Shown in pieces: positions 21,329 through 29,994 of a DNA stretch of 64,000 bases; the first letter of the stretch is position 1, and each line of letters starts with the position of its first letter. The stretch covers positions 1 through 64,000 of the forward strand of contig JADJLZ010000021.1 of the NCBI GenBank assembly GCA_016709875.1, given 5' to 3'. Position numbers and translations under genes: made by a program. A model generated the notes under the pieces. The model saw only the letters and a list, made by a program, of their open reading frames with translations, did not search any database and was not told the DNA's origin. This stretch comes from Planctomycetota bacterium. GTDB lineage: Bacteria > Planctomycetota > UBA1135 > GCA-002686595.

Positions 21329-22671
21329 CTCCCTCTCCGAACCGGCTCGTCCTGCGCGAGAGCGCGCGTGCCCTGGCCCAGGGTCTGCTGCTGCCGCTGC
21401 GCGCGACGGCCTACCTGGCCCGCGCGGAGCGCCTGCGGGCAGAGCTGCGCGCGGACCTCGCCGCGCCGTGCGGCCCGGCCGAGCCGCCGCCCCTGCCGGA
21501 TCTCTCCGGGCGGCGACCCGTGATCTTCCTCTCGACCGCCGAGGCGAGCGGCGAGATCCACGCGCGCAATCTCGCGCGCGCCTTGCGCGAGGCCTGCGCG
21601 GCCGCGGGCGCGCAGCCCCCGCGCCTCTTGGGCCTGGGAGGTGCGCGCCTCGCGGCGGAGGGCGTCGAGCTCATCGGCCGGCCGGTCGAGCGCGCGCAGA
21701 TGGGCCTCTCGGGCATCTCGGCCAACCTGGGCTACTGGCTCGGCCTGGTGCGCGACTGCGCGCGCGCGTTCGGCAGCGAGCAACCCGACGTGTTCGTGCC
21801 GGTCGACTCGCCCGCGCTGCACGTGCCGCTCGCGCGCATCGCGCACAGCTGCGGCGTGCCCGTCGTGCACTTCGTCGCGCCGCAGTACTGGGGCTGGGCG
21901 CCCTGGCGCGCTCGCGGTTATGCGCGCGCGGTCGACCGCGCGCTCACCATCCTGCCCTTCGAGGCCGCCTGGTTCGCCCGCGCGGGCGTGCACGCGGCGC
22001 ATGTCGGCCATCCGCTGCAGGACGCGCTCGCCGGCGTGCCCGCGACGCAGCCGGGCGAGGACGCGAACACGCTCGTCGTGCTCGCCGGCAGCCGCACGCG
22101 CGTGGTCGAGCAGAATCTGCCCTGGATGCTCGAGGTGCTCGGGAGCGTGCGCGCGCAGCTGCGCGGCGCGCAGATCCTCGTCGCGCACGAGGACGCAGCC
22201 CTGGAACCGCTGCTCGCCGGGATCGTCGCGCGCTCGGGTGTGCCGGACGTGCGCCTGGCGCTGGGCGACCTGCACGGCACGCTGGCGCGAGCGCGCGCGG
22301 CTTTCTCGGTCTCGGGCACGATCCTGATCGATCTGCTGCACCACCGGCTGCCGACGGTCGTGCTCTACCGCCTCGGGAGCGCGCGCGAGGAGTGGCTCGG
22401 CCGCCGTTTCCTGACCGTGCCCTGGTTCAGCTCGGTCAACCTGCTCGCGGACGCGCAGGCCTACCCCGAGTTCAGCTTCCACGGCGAGGGTCCGCGCGTC
22501 GAGGTTGGCGCGGCCCTCGTGCGCTGCTACAACGACGCGCCCTGGCGAGCGCTCTGCGGGCAGAGACTGGAACTCGCGGCTGCGCGCCTGGGAGGTCCGG
22601 GCGCCTGCGCGCGGGCCGCCCGACACGTGCTGGCGCAGTTGCGCCCCCCCTCCCCGCTTGTCCCAAGCTGA
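21319..22671 (+). CDS. lpxB: Lipid-A-disaccharide synthase, divergent LpxB (GT19)
   Basis: 450 residues. LpxB joins UDP-2,3-diacylglucosamine to lipid X in lipid A synthesis. Family landmarks: FLSTAEASGEIHARNL (the SAGEASGD position), MGLSGI, the D-rich VPVDSPALHVPLAR, FVAPQYWGWAPWRAR, LPFEAAWFARAGVHAAHVGHPL, VVLAGSR, and the C-terminal VSGTILIDLLHHRLPTVVLYR and SSVNLLADAQAYPEF. The N-terminus has an extra 65 residues with an amphipathic or hydrophobic segment. It is diverged, so I give the name with some caution. Its presence argues for an LPS-bearing outer membrane. Confidence 0.82.
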   Translation: MGASPSPNRLVLRESARALAQGLLLPLRATAYLARAERLRAELRADLAAPCGPAEPPPLPDLSGRRPVIFLSTAEASGEIHARNLARALREACAAAGAQPPRLLGLGGARLAAEGVELIGRPVERAQMGLSGISANLGYWLGLVRDCARAFGSEQPDVFVPVDSPALHVPLARIAHSCGVPVVHFVAPQYWGWAPWRARGYARAVDRALTILPFEAAWFARAGVHAAHVGHPLQDALAGVPATQPGEDANTLVVLAGSRTRVVEQNLPWMLEVLGSVRAQLRGAQILVAHEDAALEPLLAGIVARSGVPDVRLALGDLHGTLARARAAFSVSGTILIDLLHHRLPTVVLYRLGSAREEWLGRRFLTVPWFSSVNLLADAQAYPEFSFHGEGPRVEVGAALVRCYNDAPWRALCGQRLELAAARLGGPGACARAARHVLAQLRPPSPLVPS

Positions 22672-22729
22672 CGAAAATATTCCGAGAGGCTCGAAGGAAG
22701 CGCCGCCCTCCGGGTATGAGCGGCCCGCG

Positions 22730-23353
22730 ATGGCCTGCGAGGCGACGCAGCTGATGCTCGCCACCAAGCGTGGCGAACGCGGGGCCTACGACGAGCTGGT
22801 CAAGCGGCTGCGTTCGAAGGCCTACGCGTTGGCGCATTCGCTCGTGGGATCGCGCGACGACGCCATGGAACTGTGCCAGGAAACCTTCTTCAAGATCTAC
22901 CGCGCGCGGGAGAGCTTCCGCGACGGCGAGCCCTTCCTGCCCTGGTTCCACCGCATCCTGCGCAACACCTGCTATTCCTTCCTGCGCGAGCGCGGCCGCG
23001 CCAGCGAACGCTCGATCTCGGCCCTGCCGCCGGGCGCGGATCCCGACGAGGGCGACTGGCAGATCCGCGATGACGAAGCGCCCGCGCCCTCCGAGGGACT
23101 CGAGCAGGACGAACGTGCACTGCTCTTCCAGAAGGCGCTCTCGCGCCTGTCCGCGCACGACCGGGAGATCCTGGTGCTGCGGCACTACCAGGAACTCTCC
23201 TACAAGCAGATCGCCTCGACGCTCGCGATCCCCGAGGGCACGGTGATGTCGCGCCTCTTCCATGCACGCCGGCGGCTGCGCGATTTCCTGCCACAAAGCC
23301 TGCTCTCCGAGATCGGCGAGGGCCAGAGCAAGGCCAAAGGAGACCTCCGGTGA
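22730..23353 (+). CDS. ECF-type RNA polymerase sigma factor
   Basis: 207 residues. Sigma region 2 (DELVKRLRSKAYALAHSLVG...DAMELCQETFFKIYRA, about 20-65) and region 4 (LSAHDREILVLRHYQELSY...GTVMSRLFHARRRL, about 140-190) are clear, with a short linker and no regions 1 or 3, hence the ECF class. The next gene starts with GTG overlapping its TGA (23350-23353) and encodes a small membrane protein, the usual arrangement for a cognate anti-sigma factor. Target promoters are unknown. Confidence 0.93.
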   Translation: MACEATQLMLATKRGERGAYDELVKRLRSKAYALAHSLVGSRDDAMELCQETFFKIYRARESFRDGEPFLPWFHRILRNTCYSFLRERGRASERSISALPPGADPDEGDWQIRDDEAPAPSEGLEQDERALLFQKALSRLSAHDREILVLRHYQELSYKQIASTLAIPEGTVMSRLFHARRRLRDFLPQSLLSEIGEGQSKAKGDLR

Positions 23354-23793
23354 ACGACCGCGAACCGAGCGCCGACGAACTGCTGGCGATGGCCTACGCC
23401 GATGGCGAGCTCACGCCGCAGGAGCGCGCTCGCTTCGAAGCACGCATGGCGGGCGAGCCCAGGCTGGCGCGCGAAGTCTCCGAACTGCGGCGCCTCGCGG
23501 TACTCGCGCGCGCGGTCGCTCCACCCGAGCCGATGGACCACGAGTGGGCGCGCCTGGCGCGCTCGGCGACCCAGCGCGGACTGCCTCTCGGCACGGGCTG
23601 GATCCTGCTGCTCGCGGGCCTCTCCGGCCTCGCCGGCTGGGGCCTGGTGTGCCTGGAGTGCTCGGCCGCCTCGTGGGTGCCCAAACTCTTCGTCCCGCTG
23701 GTCCTCGCGGGCGCCGCGCTGCTCATGGCCGGTGCCCTGCGGGCGCGCGCGCGCACCCTGCCCTTCGACCCCTACCGGGATATCAAGCGATGA
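23350..23793 (+). CDS. Putative anti-sigma factor (membrane)
   Basis: 147 residues from GTG 23350, with AAGGAG at 23337-23342. The N-terminal ~45 residues (DELLAMAYADGELTPQERARFE) match the cytoplasmic sigma-binding domain of zinc-less anti-sigma factors; no HxxxCxxC is present. Two transmembrane helices follow at about residues 79-98 and 110-132. The overlap with the sigma gene implies coupled translation. Function inferred from position and N-terminal pattern. Confidence 0.75.
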   Translation: MNDREPSADELLAMAYADGELTPQERARFEARMAGEPRLAREVSELRRLAVLARAVAPPEPMDHEWARLARSATQRGLPLGTGWILLLAGLSGLAGWGLVCLECSAASWVPKLFVPLVLAGAALLMAGALRARARTLPFDPYRDIKR

Positions 23794-24116
23794 TGCTCGT
23801 CACCACCGAAACGATCCCCGGCCACGAGATCCGCGAGGCGCTCGGCCTCGTGCGCGGCACCACCGTACGCGCAGCGCACGCCCGCAAGGACATCCACGCC
23901 TGGCTCAAGAACCTCGTCGGCGGCGAGATCGAGGAGTACACGAAGCTCCTGGCCGAGTCGCGCGAGCAGGCGCTCGACCGGCTCGAGGCCGAGGCCCGCG
24001 AACGCGGCGCGGACGCGGTCGTGGGGCTGCGCTTCTCGAGCTGTGAGATCTCGAGCGGCGCCGCCGAGTTCCTCGCCTACGGCACCGCGGTGAAGCTCGC
24101 GCCGCGCTCGTCGTAG
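23790..24116 (+). CDS. YbjQ/UPF0145-family protein
   Basis: 108 residues, full length for the family: LVTTETIPGHEIREALGLVRGTTVRA at the N-terminus, NLVGGEIEEYTKLLAESREQAL in the middle and GADAVVGLRFSS near 78-90. It is a small homopentameric cytoplasmic fold, formerly called heavy-metal-binding, whose role is not known. ATG 23790 overlaps the upstream TGA (ATGA), so it belongs to the sigma/anti-sigma unit. Its 3' end overlaps the convergent gene by 40 bp. Confidence 0.9.
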   Translation: MMLVTTETIPGHEIREALGLVRGTTVRAAHARKDIHAWLKNLVGGEIEEYTKLLAESREQALDRLEAEARERGADAVVGLRFSSCEISSGAAEFLAYGTAVKLAPRSS

Positions 24117-24778
24117 CGCTCGAACCAGCGCCGCACCTCGAGCAGTTCGCCGCCGCGCGCGCGCGCGGCACTCGCGCGCAGGCGCTCGAGGTCCGCAGCC
24201 GTGTCGACGTCGTCGCCACGCTCGAGTTCGGCCACGACCAGGCGCCGATCGCGCGCGAGCTCGAGCGTGCGCGCGTACATCCCGGGCGCGCTCATCGCGA
24301 CCTCGGTGAAGAGCGCGCCGCACGCGCGGCGCAGCCCGACCAGGTAGTACCCGCCGCCGCCATCCGGGCCGAGCACAAGATCGGCGCCGTCGGAGAGACG
24401 CTCGTGCGCCTCGCGCAGCCGCTCGAGCGGAACCTCAGGAGCATCCGAGCCCACGACGATCGCGCTCGACAGCCGCTCGCGGGCAAAGGCGTGCTCGAAG
24501 TGCGCGGCAAGACGCGTCCCAAGGTCCGCGCCCTCCTGCGCGACGATCTCCGCGAGCTCGGGGAAGCGCGCGTGGAACCAGGGCTGCGAGCCGGGCGGAT
24601 GCACGGAAAGCTGAGTGCGGAAAGAGTCGCAGGCGAGGCAACGTGCGAGGCCGTCGGCCAGCATCGCCTCGGCCAGTGCGGCAGCTTCGAGGGACTCGAG
24701 CGGCGGACACAGGCGTGTCTTGACCTCGCCCGCGCGAGGGAGTTTGGCGAAGATGGTGGTGAGGCGCGTCCGAAGCAC
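24077..24778 (-). CDS. DUF2064 / TIGR04282-type nucleotidyl-sugar transferase-like protein
   Basis: 233 residues from GTG 24778. An N-terminal IFAKLPRAGEVKTRL (nucleotide-binding start of a GT-A fold), IVVGSDAPEVP, and LVLGPDGGGGYYLVGLR identify the DUF2064 glycosyltransferase-like family (annotated in some genomes as arsenosugar biosynthesis glycosyltransferase). The substrate here is unknown. A TAGGAT hexamer (24789-24794 reversed) lies 10 bp upstream; the insertion sequence begins only 23 bp from its start and may affect its promoter. Confidence 0.88.
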   Translation of the reverse strand: MLRTRLTTIFAKLPRAGEVKTRLCPPLESLEAAALAEAMLADGLARCLACDSFRTQLSVHPPGSQPWFHARFPELAEIVAQEGADLGTRLAAHFEHAFARERLSSAIVVGSDAPEVPLERLREAHERLSDGADLVLGPDGGGGYYLVGLRRACGALFTEVAMSAPGMYARTLELARDRRLVVAELERGDDVDTAADLERLRASAARARGGELLEVRRWFERYDERGASFTAVP

Positions 24779-24790
24779 AGCGGAGGCATC

Positions 24791-25833
24791 CTAGCCTGAA
24801 AGGGACTCTGCCGCCCTTCGCTGTGCGCGCTTGGAATCGAACATCCTGACCGCGAGCAGGTCGGTCACCTCGAGCATCCGCGGGCAAAGCCCCGCGACCA
24901 TCGCCGCGGTCTGCGTGTGGTTGCGGTTGGTGATCGGCCGCACGTAGTTGCGCCAGGCGACGTAGATCCACAGGTGGCTCGAGCTTCTCGCGCTTCTTCG
25001 ACGCGCCCCAGTTGCGCCGCACGAGGCGGCTCAGGTTGTCGCGCAGCATCGCGAAGGTGTGGTTGATCGGGAAGAGCGGGTTCTTGTAGCTGCGCGGCAC
25101 GCTCGAGTGCGTCTTCTGGTGCACGAGGCGCTCGCCGAAGAGGCGCTTCAGAGCGACGCCGTAGGTGTGCTTCTCGTCGGTACCGACAAACACCTTCGCG
25201 AAGGGATCGCACACGTTCGCGAGCACCTCGAAGCAGCGCGTCATCTTCTCGCGTGACTCGCTCTTGCGCGGGACATTGCCTTCGAGCTGTTCGTAGCGCG
25301 CGAGCTTCGCCAGGTTCGCCTCGAGAGCGGTTTCCGCGCTGGAAGCGTGCCCACCTCCGCGTGCAGGATGCAGTAGCTGGGCTTGTGCACGAGCACGGGC
25401 ACAGGTGACCGGTTTCAAGCGGCGGTTGTGCTCGAAGGTCTGGAGCTCTCGAGCTGGAACTGCCCCTCCCAGGGCGTCGCGATCCCGCGCATGCGCATGC
25501 GCCACTCGTGGAAGCCGCGGCCTTGCTTGCCGAAGAGATCCAGCCGCCGCGCGACCGTGCGCAGCGCGCAGTGATGCGTCTTCGCGATCTGGCGCTGCGT
25601 CACCTTCGAGATCAGCGCGAGGAAGATCTTCACGTCGAGCGAGACGCGTTTCAGGCCATAGTCGACGCGAAACGTCTGCGTCGAGAAAGTGCGCTTGCAG
25701 GCCTTGCACTGGAAACGCTGCACGCGGCGGCCGTCACAGGCGCGCGTGTAGGCCGCGGCGTTGGTGCACTGGAAGCCGGCGGAGCCGGCACATTGGGTTC
25801 TTCGCAGGGGCAGTGATCTGGGCGAAATTCCAT
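24791..25833 (-). pseudogene. IS1-like transposase, broken by several frame changes
   Basis: Start ATG 25833 after AAGGAGGAT. N-terminal zinc ribbon with CPC and a C...C pair (QCTNAAAY, FQCKACKRTFS), then HTH (ISKVTQRQIAKTHHCALRTVARR), a first acidic site in QLDELETFEHN-like sequence, a second in FVGTDEKHTYG, and a C-terminal INHTFAMLRDNLSRLVRR block resembling IS1 InsB, ending at TAG 24791-24793. To read this through, the frame must change at least four times (near 25775, 25430, 25345 and 24985). The element is recent by its intact ends, so decay and sequencing error are both possible. Family assignment is from pattern, not from a search. Confidence 0.75.
24801..24826 (+). repeat. Terminal inverted repeat, left end of IS
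   Basis: Begins AGGGACTCTGCCGCC; exact reverse complement of 25926-25951 over all 26 bases. On the minus strand this repeat is also translated as the last codons of the transposase (about RAQRRAAESL). Confidence 0.95.
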
Positions 25834-25925
25834 CGGGCGATCCTCCTTGGCGCGCCCGGGAGAGGCGCGTCCACACGGAAGACGCTCGGATGAGGCGAAG
25901 GTTGTGCGTGCCCGACCGATTTCCT

Positions 25926-25951
25926 GCACAGCGAAGGGCGGCAGAGTCCCT
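25926..25951 (+). repeat. Terminal inverted repeat, right end of IS
   Basis: Ends GGCGGCAGAGTCCCT; exact reverse complement of 24801-24826. It lies 93 bp upstream of the transposase start. Confidence 0.95.
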
Positions 25952-26063
25952 GGAGCGCCAGAGCGGACGGCTTCGCCAAGGAATTCGCGCACAATCGCAC
26001 GTCCTGCCGGACCTCGGAATGCCGCGGTTGCCGCGATTGGACGGCGTGCTAGGGAGCACTACC

Positions 26064-27837
26064 ATGGCCGCACTCATGAACGCCTTCACACTCCTCGTCC
26101 TCACCCTCGCTCCCCTCACCGCGCCGCAGGCTCCGGCACAGGCGCCGGCCGCGTCGCCCGCTGCGGCGCAGCGGCCGCCCGACCTCGAGATGCCGGTCGA
26201 CGAGGCCGTCGCGTGGCTGCGCAATGCGCAGGACCGCGTCACCGGCTGCTACGCCGGCGGCGTCGAGGGGACCTCGTGGGTGCTCCGCGCGCTGGCTGAG
26301 TGCCGCCGCAAGTACCGCCGCATCGACGGACCCTTCGTCTCCAAGGCGCTCGATGCGCTCGCCGCGCGCCAGGACGCTGACGGCTCGATCCACGATCCGG
26401 GCGCGAGCCCCGAAGCGGCGCAGGCACAGACGGCGCTGGCCGTGATGGCTCTCAACTGTCATGCGGACGAGCTCGGCAAGCCAGTGCTCGCCAAGGCGCT
26501 CGCCTACGTCGCGACGCACAAGATCGAGCCGGCCGGCACGGACATCGCGCCGCCGGCTTCGCGCGCCGACGCGCTCAAGGTCGCACTGGGCCTGCTCGCG
26601 CGGCGTGACAAGGAAGGCGTTTGGGACGGGCCGCGCGGATCGGTGATCGAGACGGCGCGCGCGCTGTGCGTGATCAGCGCCGTGGCGCCGATGCTCGCGT
26701 CCGACTCGTCGCAGGCGCGCGCGCTCACCGCACTGCCCAAGCTCGAGGAGGCCGACCGCGCGCGGGCACTCGCCTCGCTCGCGCGCGGCGCGGACTACCT
26801 CGTCGGACAGTGCCTGCCCGGCCGTCCGGGCATCTTCGGCTTCGCGGGCCGCGCGGACGCCGGACTGACCGGCATGGGCGTCGGCGCGCTCTTGTGCGTG
26901 CCGCAGCCGCGGCCGGAGAAGATCCAGAAGGCGGTCGACGGCGCGCTCGCCTGGCTCGTATCGCTGCAGAAGCCCGACGGCTCGATCCACGACGGGATGC
27001 TCGCGAACTACTGCACTTCGGCCGCGATCATGGCGCTCGCGCGCGCGAAGCGGCCCGAGTACGCGCCGGTGATCGAGAAGGCGCGCAAGTTCCTCGTCGA
27101 CCTGCAGAACGACGAGGCCGAGGGCTTCTCGCCCGACCACCCCTTCTACGGCGGCAACAGCTACGGCGACGAGCAACGGCCTGACCTCTCGAACGTGCAG
27201 ATGGCGCTCGAGGCGCTCGCCGACAGCGGCCTGGAGAAAGACAACGCGGCCTACCAGCGCGCGCTCAAGTTCCTGCAGCGCTGCCAGAACCGCTCCGAGT
27301 CCAACGACATCAAGATCGAGGACGGCGGCAAGGTCGTCGTCTCCGGCGACGACGGCGGCTCGGCCTACGCGCCTGGAATGTCGAAGGCCGGCTACATCGA
27401 CCTGCCCGATGGCCGCAAGGTCGCGCGCTCCTACGGTTCGATGAGCTACGCACTGCTCAAGGGCTACATCTTCTGCGGCGTGCCCAAGGACGACCCGCGC
27501 ATGCAGGCGCTCTGGGCCTGGCTCTCGAAGAACTACACGCTCGACGTGAATCCGGGCTTCGAGGCCTCGAAGGATCCGAGCGCGCCCTACTCCGGTCTTT
27601 TTCTACTATCTGCACACGATGGCCAAGGCGCTCGATCTGTACGGCCAGGAGGAGATCGTCGACGCGAGCGGCGCGAAGAACCCCTGGCGCAAGCAGCTCT
27701 GCGGGCGCCTGGTCTCGATGCAGAGCAAGATCGACGGCTCGTGGTCGAACCAGAACGCGGCGCGCTGGTACGAGGGCAATCCCGTGCTCGCGACGAGCTA
27801 CGCGCTGATGTCGCTCGACCTCGCGCTCCCCCACTGA
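26064..27837 (+). CDS. Secreted prenyltransferase/squalene-oxidase-repeat (alpha/alpha barrel) protein (one frame break)
   Basis: About 590 residues once the frame is restored. Signal peptide MAALMNAFTLLVLTLAPLTAPQA, Ala/Pro linker, then repeated helices with QDADGSIHD, QKPDGSIHDG and WSNQNAARW-like turns, the QxxDGSW-type pattern of squalene-cyclase/prenyltransferase barrels. The ORF runs to about 27597 and then shifts: T5 at 27598-27602 should be T4 (giving GLFYYLHTMAKAL). No DxDD protonation motif was seen, so a cyclase activity is not supported; barrel proteins of this kind are common in planctomycetes with unknown role. ATG 26064 has AGGGAG upstream; the gene starts 113 bp from the IS end. 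Confidence 0.82.
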
Positions 27838-27859
27838 GAACAGCACAGGACGTCCCCCC

Positions 27860-28747
27860 ATGCCCAATGTGCGCAACCTGCGCGTGTACACCCTTTCCTC
27901 CGGCACGCGCAGCTACGTGATGCAGGTCGACGGAGCCTGGCTCGATCTCTCGGCGCACCTGGCCTCGCGCAGCCTGCCGATCGACCTGGGCACGCTGGTC
28001 GAGTCGTACTTCTTCGCGCGCGACAATCTCGAGCGCAGCCTCGGACAGGGCTCGTGGCCCGAGGCGCAGCCCGTCTTCGGCGAGTTCGGCCTCGACCTGC
28101 CGGTCCCCAGGGAGCGCGTGGGCAAGATCCTCGCTCTGGGCAAGAACTTCCAGGAGCACGCGGCCGAGTTCCGCGAGAAGGTTCCCGAGGAGCCGATGTT
28201 CTTCAACAAGCTGCCCGAGACGCTCGTACCGAGCGGCGCGAGCGTGCGCGTGCAGCCCTGGTACGACGGCCGCGTGGATCACGAGTCCGAGTTGTGCGTG
28301 GTGATCGGTCGCAGCGGGAGCTGCATCCCCGCCGCGCAAGCGCTCGAATACGTCGCGGGCTACACGGTCGCGAACGACCTCACCGCGCGCTCGCTGCAGG
28401 GCAAGGATCGCGAGCTCAAGTACCCCTGGTTCCGCGGCAAGAACATGGACGGCTTCTGTCCGCTCGGGCCGTGCTTCGTACCGCGGGACTTTCTCGACAC
28501 GCGCGATCTGAAGGTGCAGTGCAGGGTCAACGGCGAACTGCGCCAGGACGCGAGCACGAAGGATCTGGTGGTCGGCATCCCGCAGGCCATCGAGTGGCTC
28601 TCCAAGCACCTGACGCTGAGGCCCTTCGACCTCGTCTTGATGGGCACGCCCGCCGGCGTCGGCCCGCTCGGCGACGGCGACGAGGTCGAGTGCAGCATCA
28701 GCGGCATCGGGAAGCTCACCACGCGCATCTTGCGACCGAACGAATGA
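27860..28747 (+). CDS. Fumarylacetoacetate-hydrolase-family protein
   Basis: 295 residues. The C-terminal FAH fold is complete: ILALGKNFQEHAAE, metal ligands in the HESELCVV stretch, YTVANDLTARSLQ, KNMDGFCPLGP and LMGTPAGVGPL. The N-terminal ~85 residues are a separate small domain. The family includes 2-keto-4-pentenoate hydratases, acylpyruvases and fumarylpyruvate hydrolases acting on C-C bonds of keto acids with Mg2+; the precise substrate cannot be told. It sits 22 bp after the barrel protein and its stop overlaps a possible start of the next small gene. Confidence 0.9.
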   Translation: MPNVRNLRVYTLSSGTRSYVMQVDGAWLDLSAHLASRSLPIDLGTLVESYFFARDNLERSLGQGSWPEAQPVFGEFGLDLPVPRERVGKILALGKNFQEHAAEFREKVPEEPMFFNKLPETLVPSGASVRVQPWYDGRVDHESELCVVIGRSGSCIPAAQALEYVAGYTVANDLTARSLQGKDRELKYPWFRGKNMDGFCPLGPCFVPRDFLDTRDLKVQCRVNGELRQDASTKDLVVGIPQAIEWLSKHLTLRPFDLVLMGTPAGVGPLGDGDEVECSISGIGKLTTRILRPNE

Positions 28748-28764
28748 GCTCGTACAGAGACAGC

Positions 28765-28932
28765 ATGACCAAGCAACGCCTGCTGCTCGTCGTCCCCACC
28801 GTCCTGCTCCTCGCCTGCTCGACCGTGAGCTGCCGCGGCATCCAGATCCACGAGACAGAGAAGCGCGTCGACAAGCTCGAAGCGCGCGTCGCGGCGCTCG
28901 AGGCACAGGTGCAGATGCTGCAGAAGAAGTAG
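28765..28932 (+). CDS. Small coiled-coil lipoprotein
   Basis: 55 residues from ATG 28765: MTKQRLLLVVPTVLLLAC gives a lipoprotein signal (LLAC lipobox), then a short alpha-helical heptad segment (KRVDKLEARVAALEAQVQ). It resembles Lpp-like outer-membrane lipoproteins in size and layout, but there is no sequence proof. An upstream in-frame ATG at 28744 overlaps the FAH stop. Confidence 0.65.
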   Translation: MTKQRLLLVVPTVLLLACSTVSCRGIQIHETEKRVDKLEARVAALEAQVQMLQKK

Positions 28933-28936
28933 CGCC

Positions 28937-29986
28937 TCAGCGCGCGAACTCGCGCACGGCCGCGTCCACGGCGGCGAGCGCCTTGCGATTCGCGTCGCCG
29001 CGCGGGTACTTCTCGAGCGCCGCCTCGTAGTCAGGCAGGCGGAACAGGAAATCGCCGATCGTCTCGCGCGTGGCGTCCCTTCCGTCCTTGCCCCAGCCGC
29101 TGCGACCGAGCAGATACGAGTTCAACTCCTGCTCGTACTGCCCGCCCATCGGGAGCGTCAGCAGCGGCTTGCGCAGCTGCAGTGCCTCGCCCAGCAGGCT
29201 GAAGCCCGCGGTCGCGATCACCGCGCGCGCGCTGGCGAGGTCCTCCAGGAAGGCGCCCGCCGAGGGCTGCTTGAACTCCAGGCTGCCTGCGCGTCCAGAG
29301 CGTTCGAAACCGTAGAGCCGGAAGGGCACGCGCGGCAGCGAGCGCAGGTCCTCCAGCAGCCCCTCGAAGACCTGCGTGACGTACACGAGCACGTGTTCGC
29401 CGCGCGTCGCGCGCGCCGCGAGCACCTCGGGCCGCAGGATCGGCGGCACGACCACGGTGCGCGCGTTGCTGGGCTTGCCCGGGAGGAAGCTCGTCACGAT
29501 CGAGCGCCGCGAGCGCGGCACGATCGCGCGGATGATCGCCAGGGTCGTGCGCGCCTCGGTCGAGCGACCGGGCACGCTTTCGTGCTCGACGTAGCGCTGG
29601 AAGTGCTGGTTGTCGAGGCTCACGAGCGGCACCTGCTCGCGCAGCGCGAGGTGCGCGGTCAGCGGCTCGAAATCGCAGATCACGAGCTCGGGCTGGAAGG
29701 CGTCGAAGAGCTCGTGCTTGAGCTTGCGCGCCGAGCGCGCGCCCTTGGGCAGCTTGCGCACGTTCTCCGCCAGCGTGCGCAGCAGCGAGACGTGGTTCGC
29801 GCGCGCGACGATCGAGAGACCCTCGACTTCGGTCACGTCGAATTCCTTCGCCAGCGCCGCGACACCGCGGTCGAAGGTCGCGACCTTGACGGTGTGACCG
29901 GCCTCCACGAGGTGCCGCAGCACGACGCGCGAGCGCATCGCGTGACCGGATCCTTCGCCCGAGAGACCGTAGACGATGCGCGCCAT
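28937..29986 (-). CDS. Glycosyltransferase of the MurG/MJ1255-like type
   Basis: 349 residues. The N-terminal ARIVYGLSGEGSGHAMRS is the Gly-rich loop of GT-B transferases of the MJ1255/UDP-GlcNAc class, followed by VVLRHLVEAGHTV. The C-terminal half has AVIATAGFSLLGEALQLRKPLLTLPMGGQYEQ, the acceptor/nucleotide-site segment conserved in this group. It lies 8 bp downstream of the actin-like gene on the same strand, so the two are probably one message. The sugar acceptor is unknown; the link to a filament protein is unusual and is discussed as a finding. Confidence 0.83.
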   Translation of the reverse strand: MARIVYGLSGEGSGHAMRSRVVLRHLVEAGHTVKVATFDRGVAALAKEFDVTEVEGLSIVARANHVSLLRTLAENVRKLPKGARSARKLKHELFDAFQPELVICDFEPLTAHLALREQVPLVSLDNQHFQRYVEHESVPGRSTEARTTLAIIRAIVPRSRRSIVTSFLPGKPSNARTVVVPPILRPEVLAARATRGEHVLVYVTQVFEGLLEDLRSLPRVPFRLYGFERSGRAGSLEFKQPSAGAFLEDLASARAVIATAGFSLLGEALQLRKPLLTLPMGGQYEQELNSYLLGRSGWGKDGRDATRETIGDFLFRLPDYEAALEKYPRGDANRKALAAVDAAVREFAR

Positions 29987-29994
29987 GGCCGCGC

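Larger units (their letters stand above)
24801..25951. mobile_element. IS1-like insertion sequence, about 1.15 kb
   Basis: Bounded by perfect 26-bp inverted repeats (24801-24826 and 25926-25951). It contains one minus-strand transposase frame with a strong ribosome site (AAGGAGGAT). No matching direct target duplication was found in the bases immediately outside the repeats. Family called from a zinc ribbon/HTH N-terminus plus an IS1-like C-terminal block; see the transposase entry. Confidence 0.88.
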
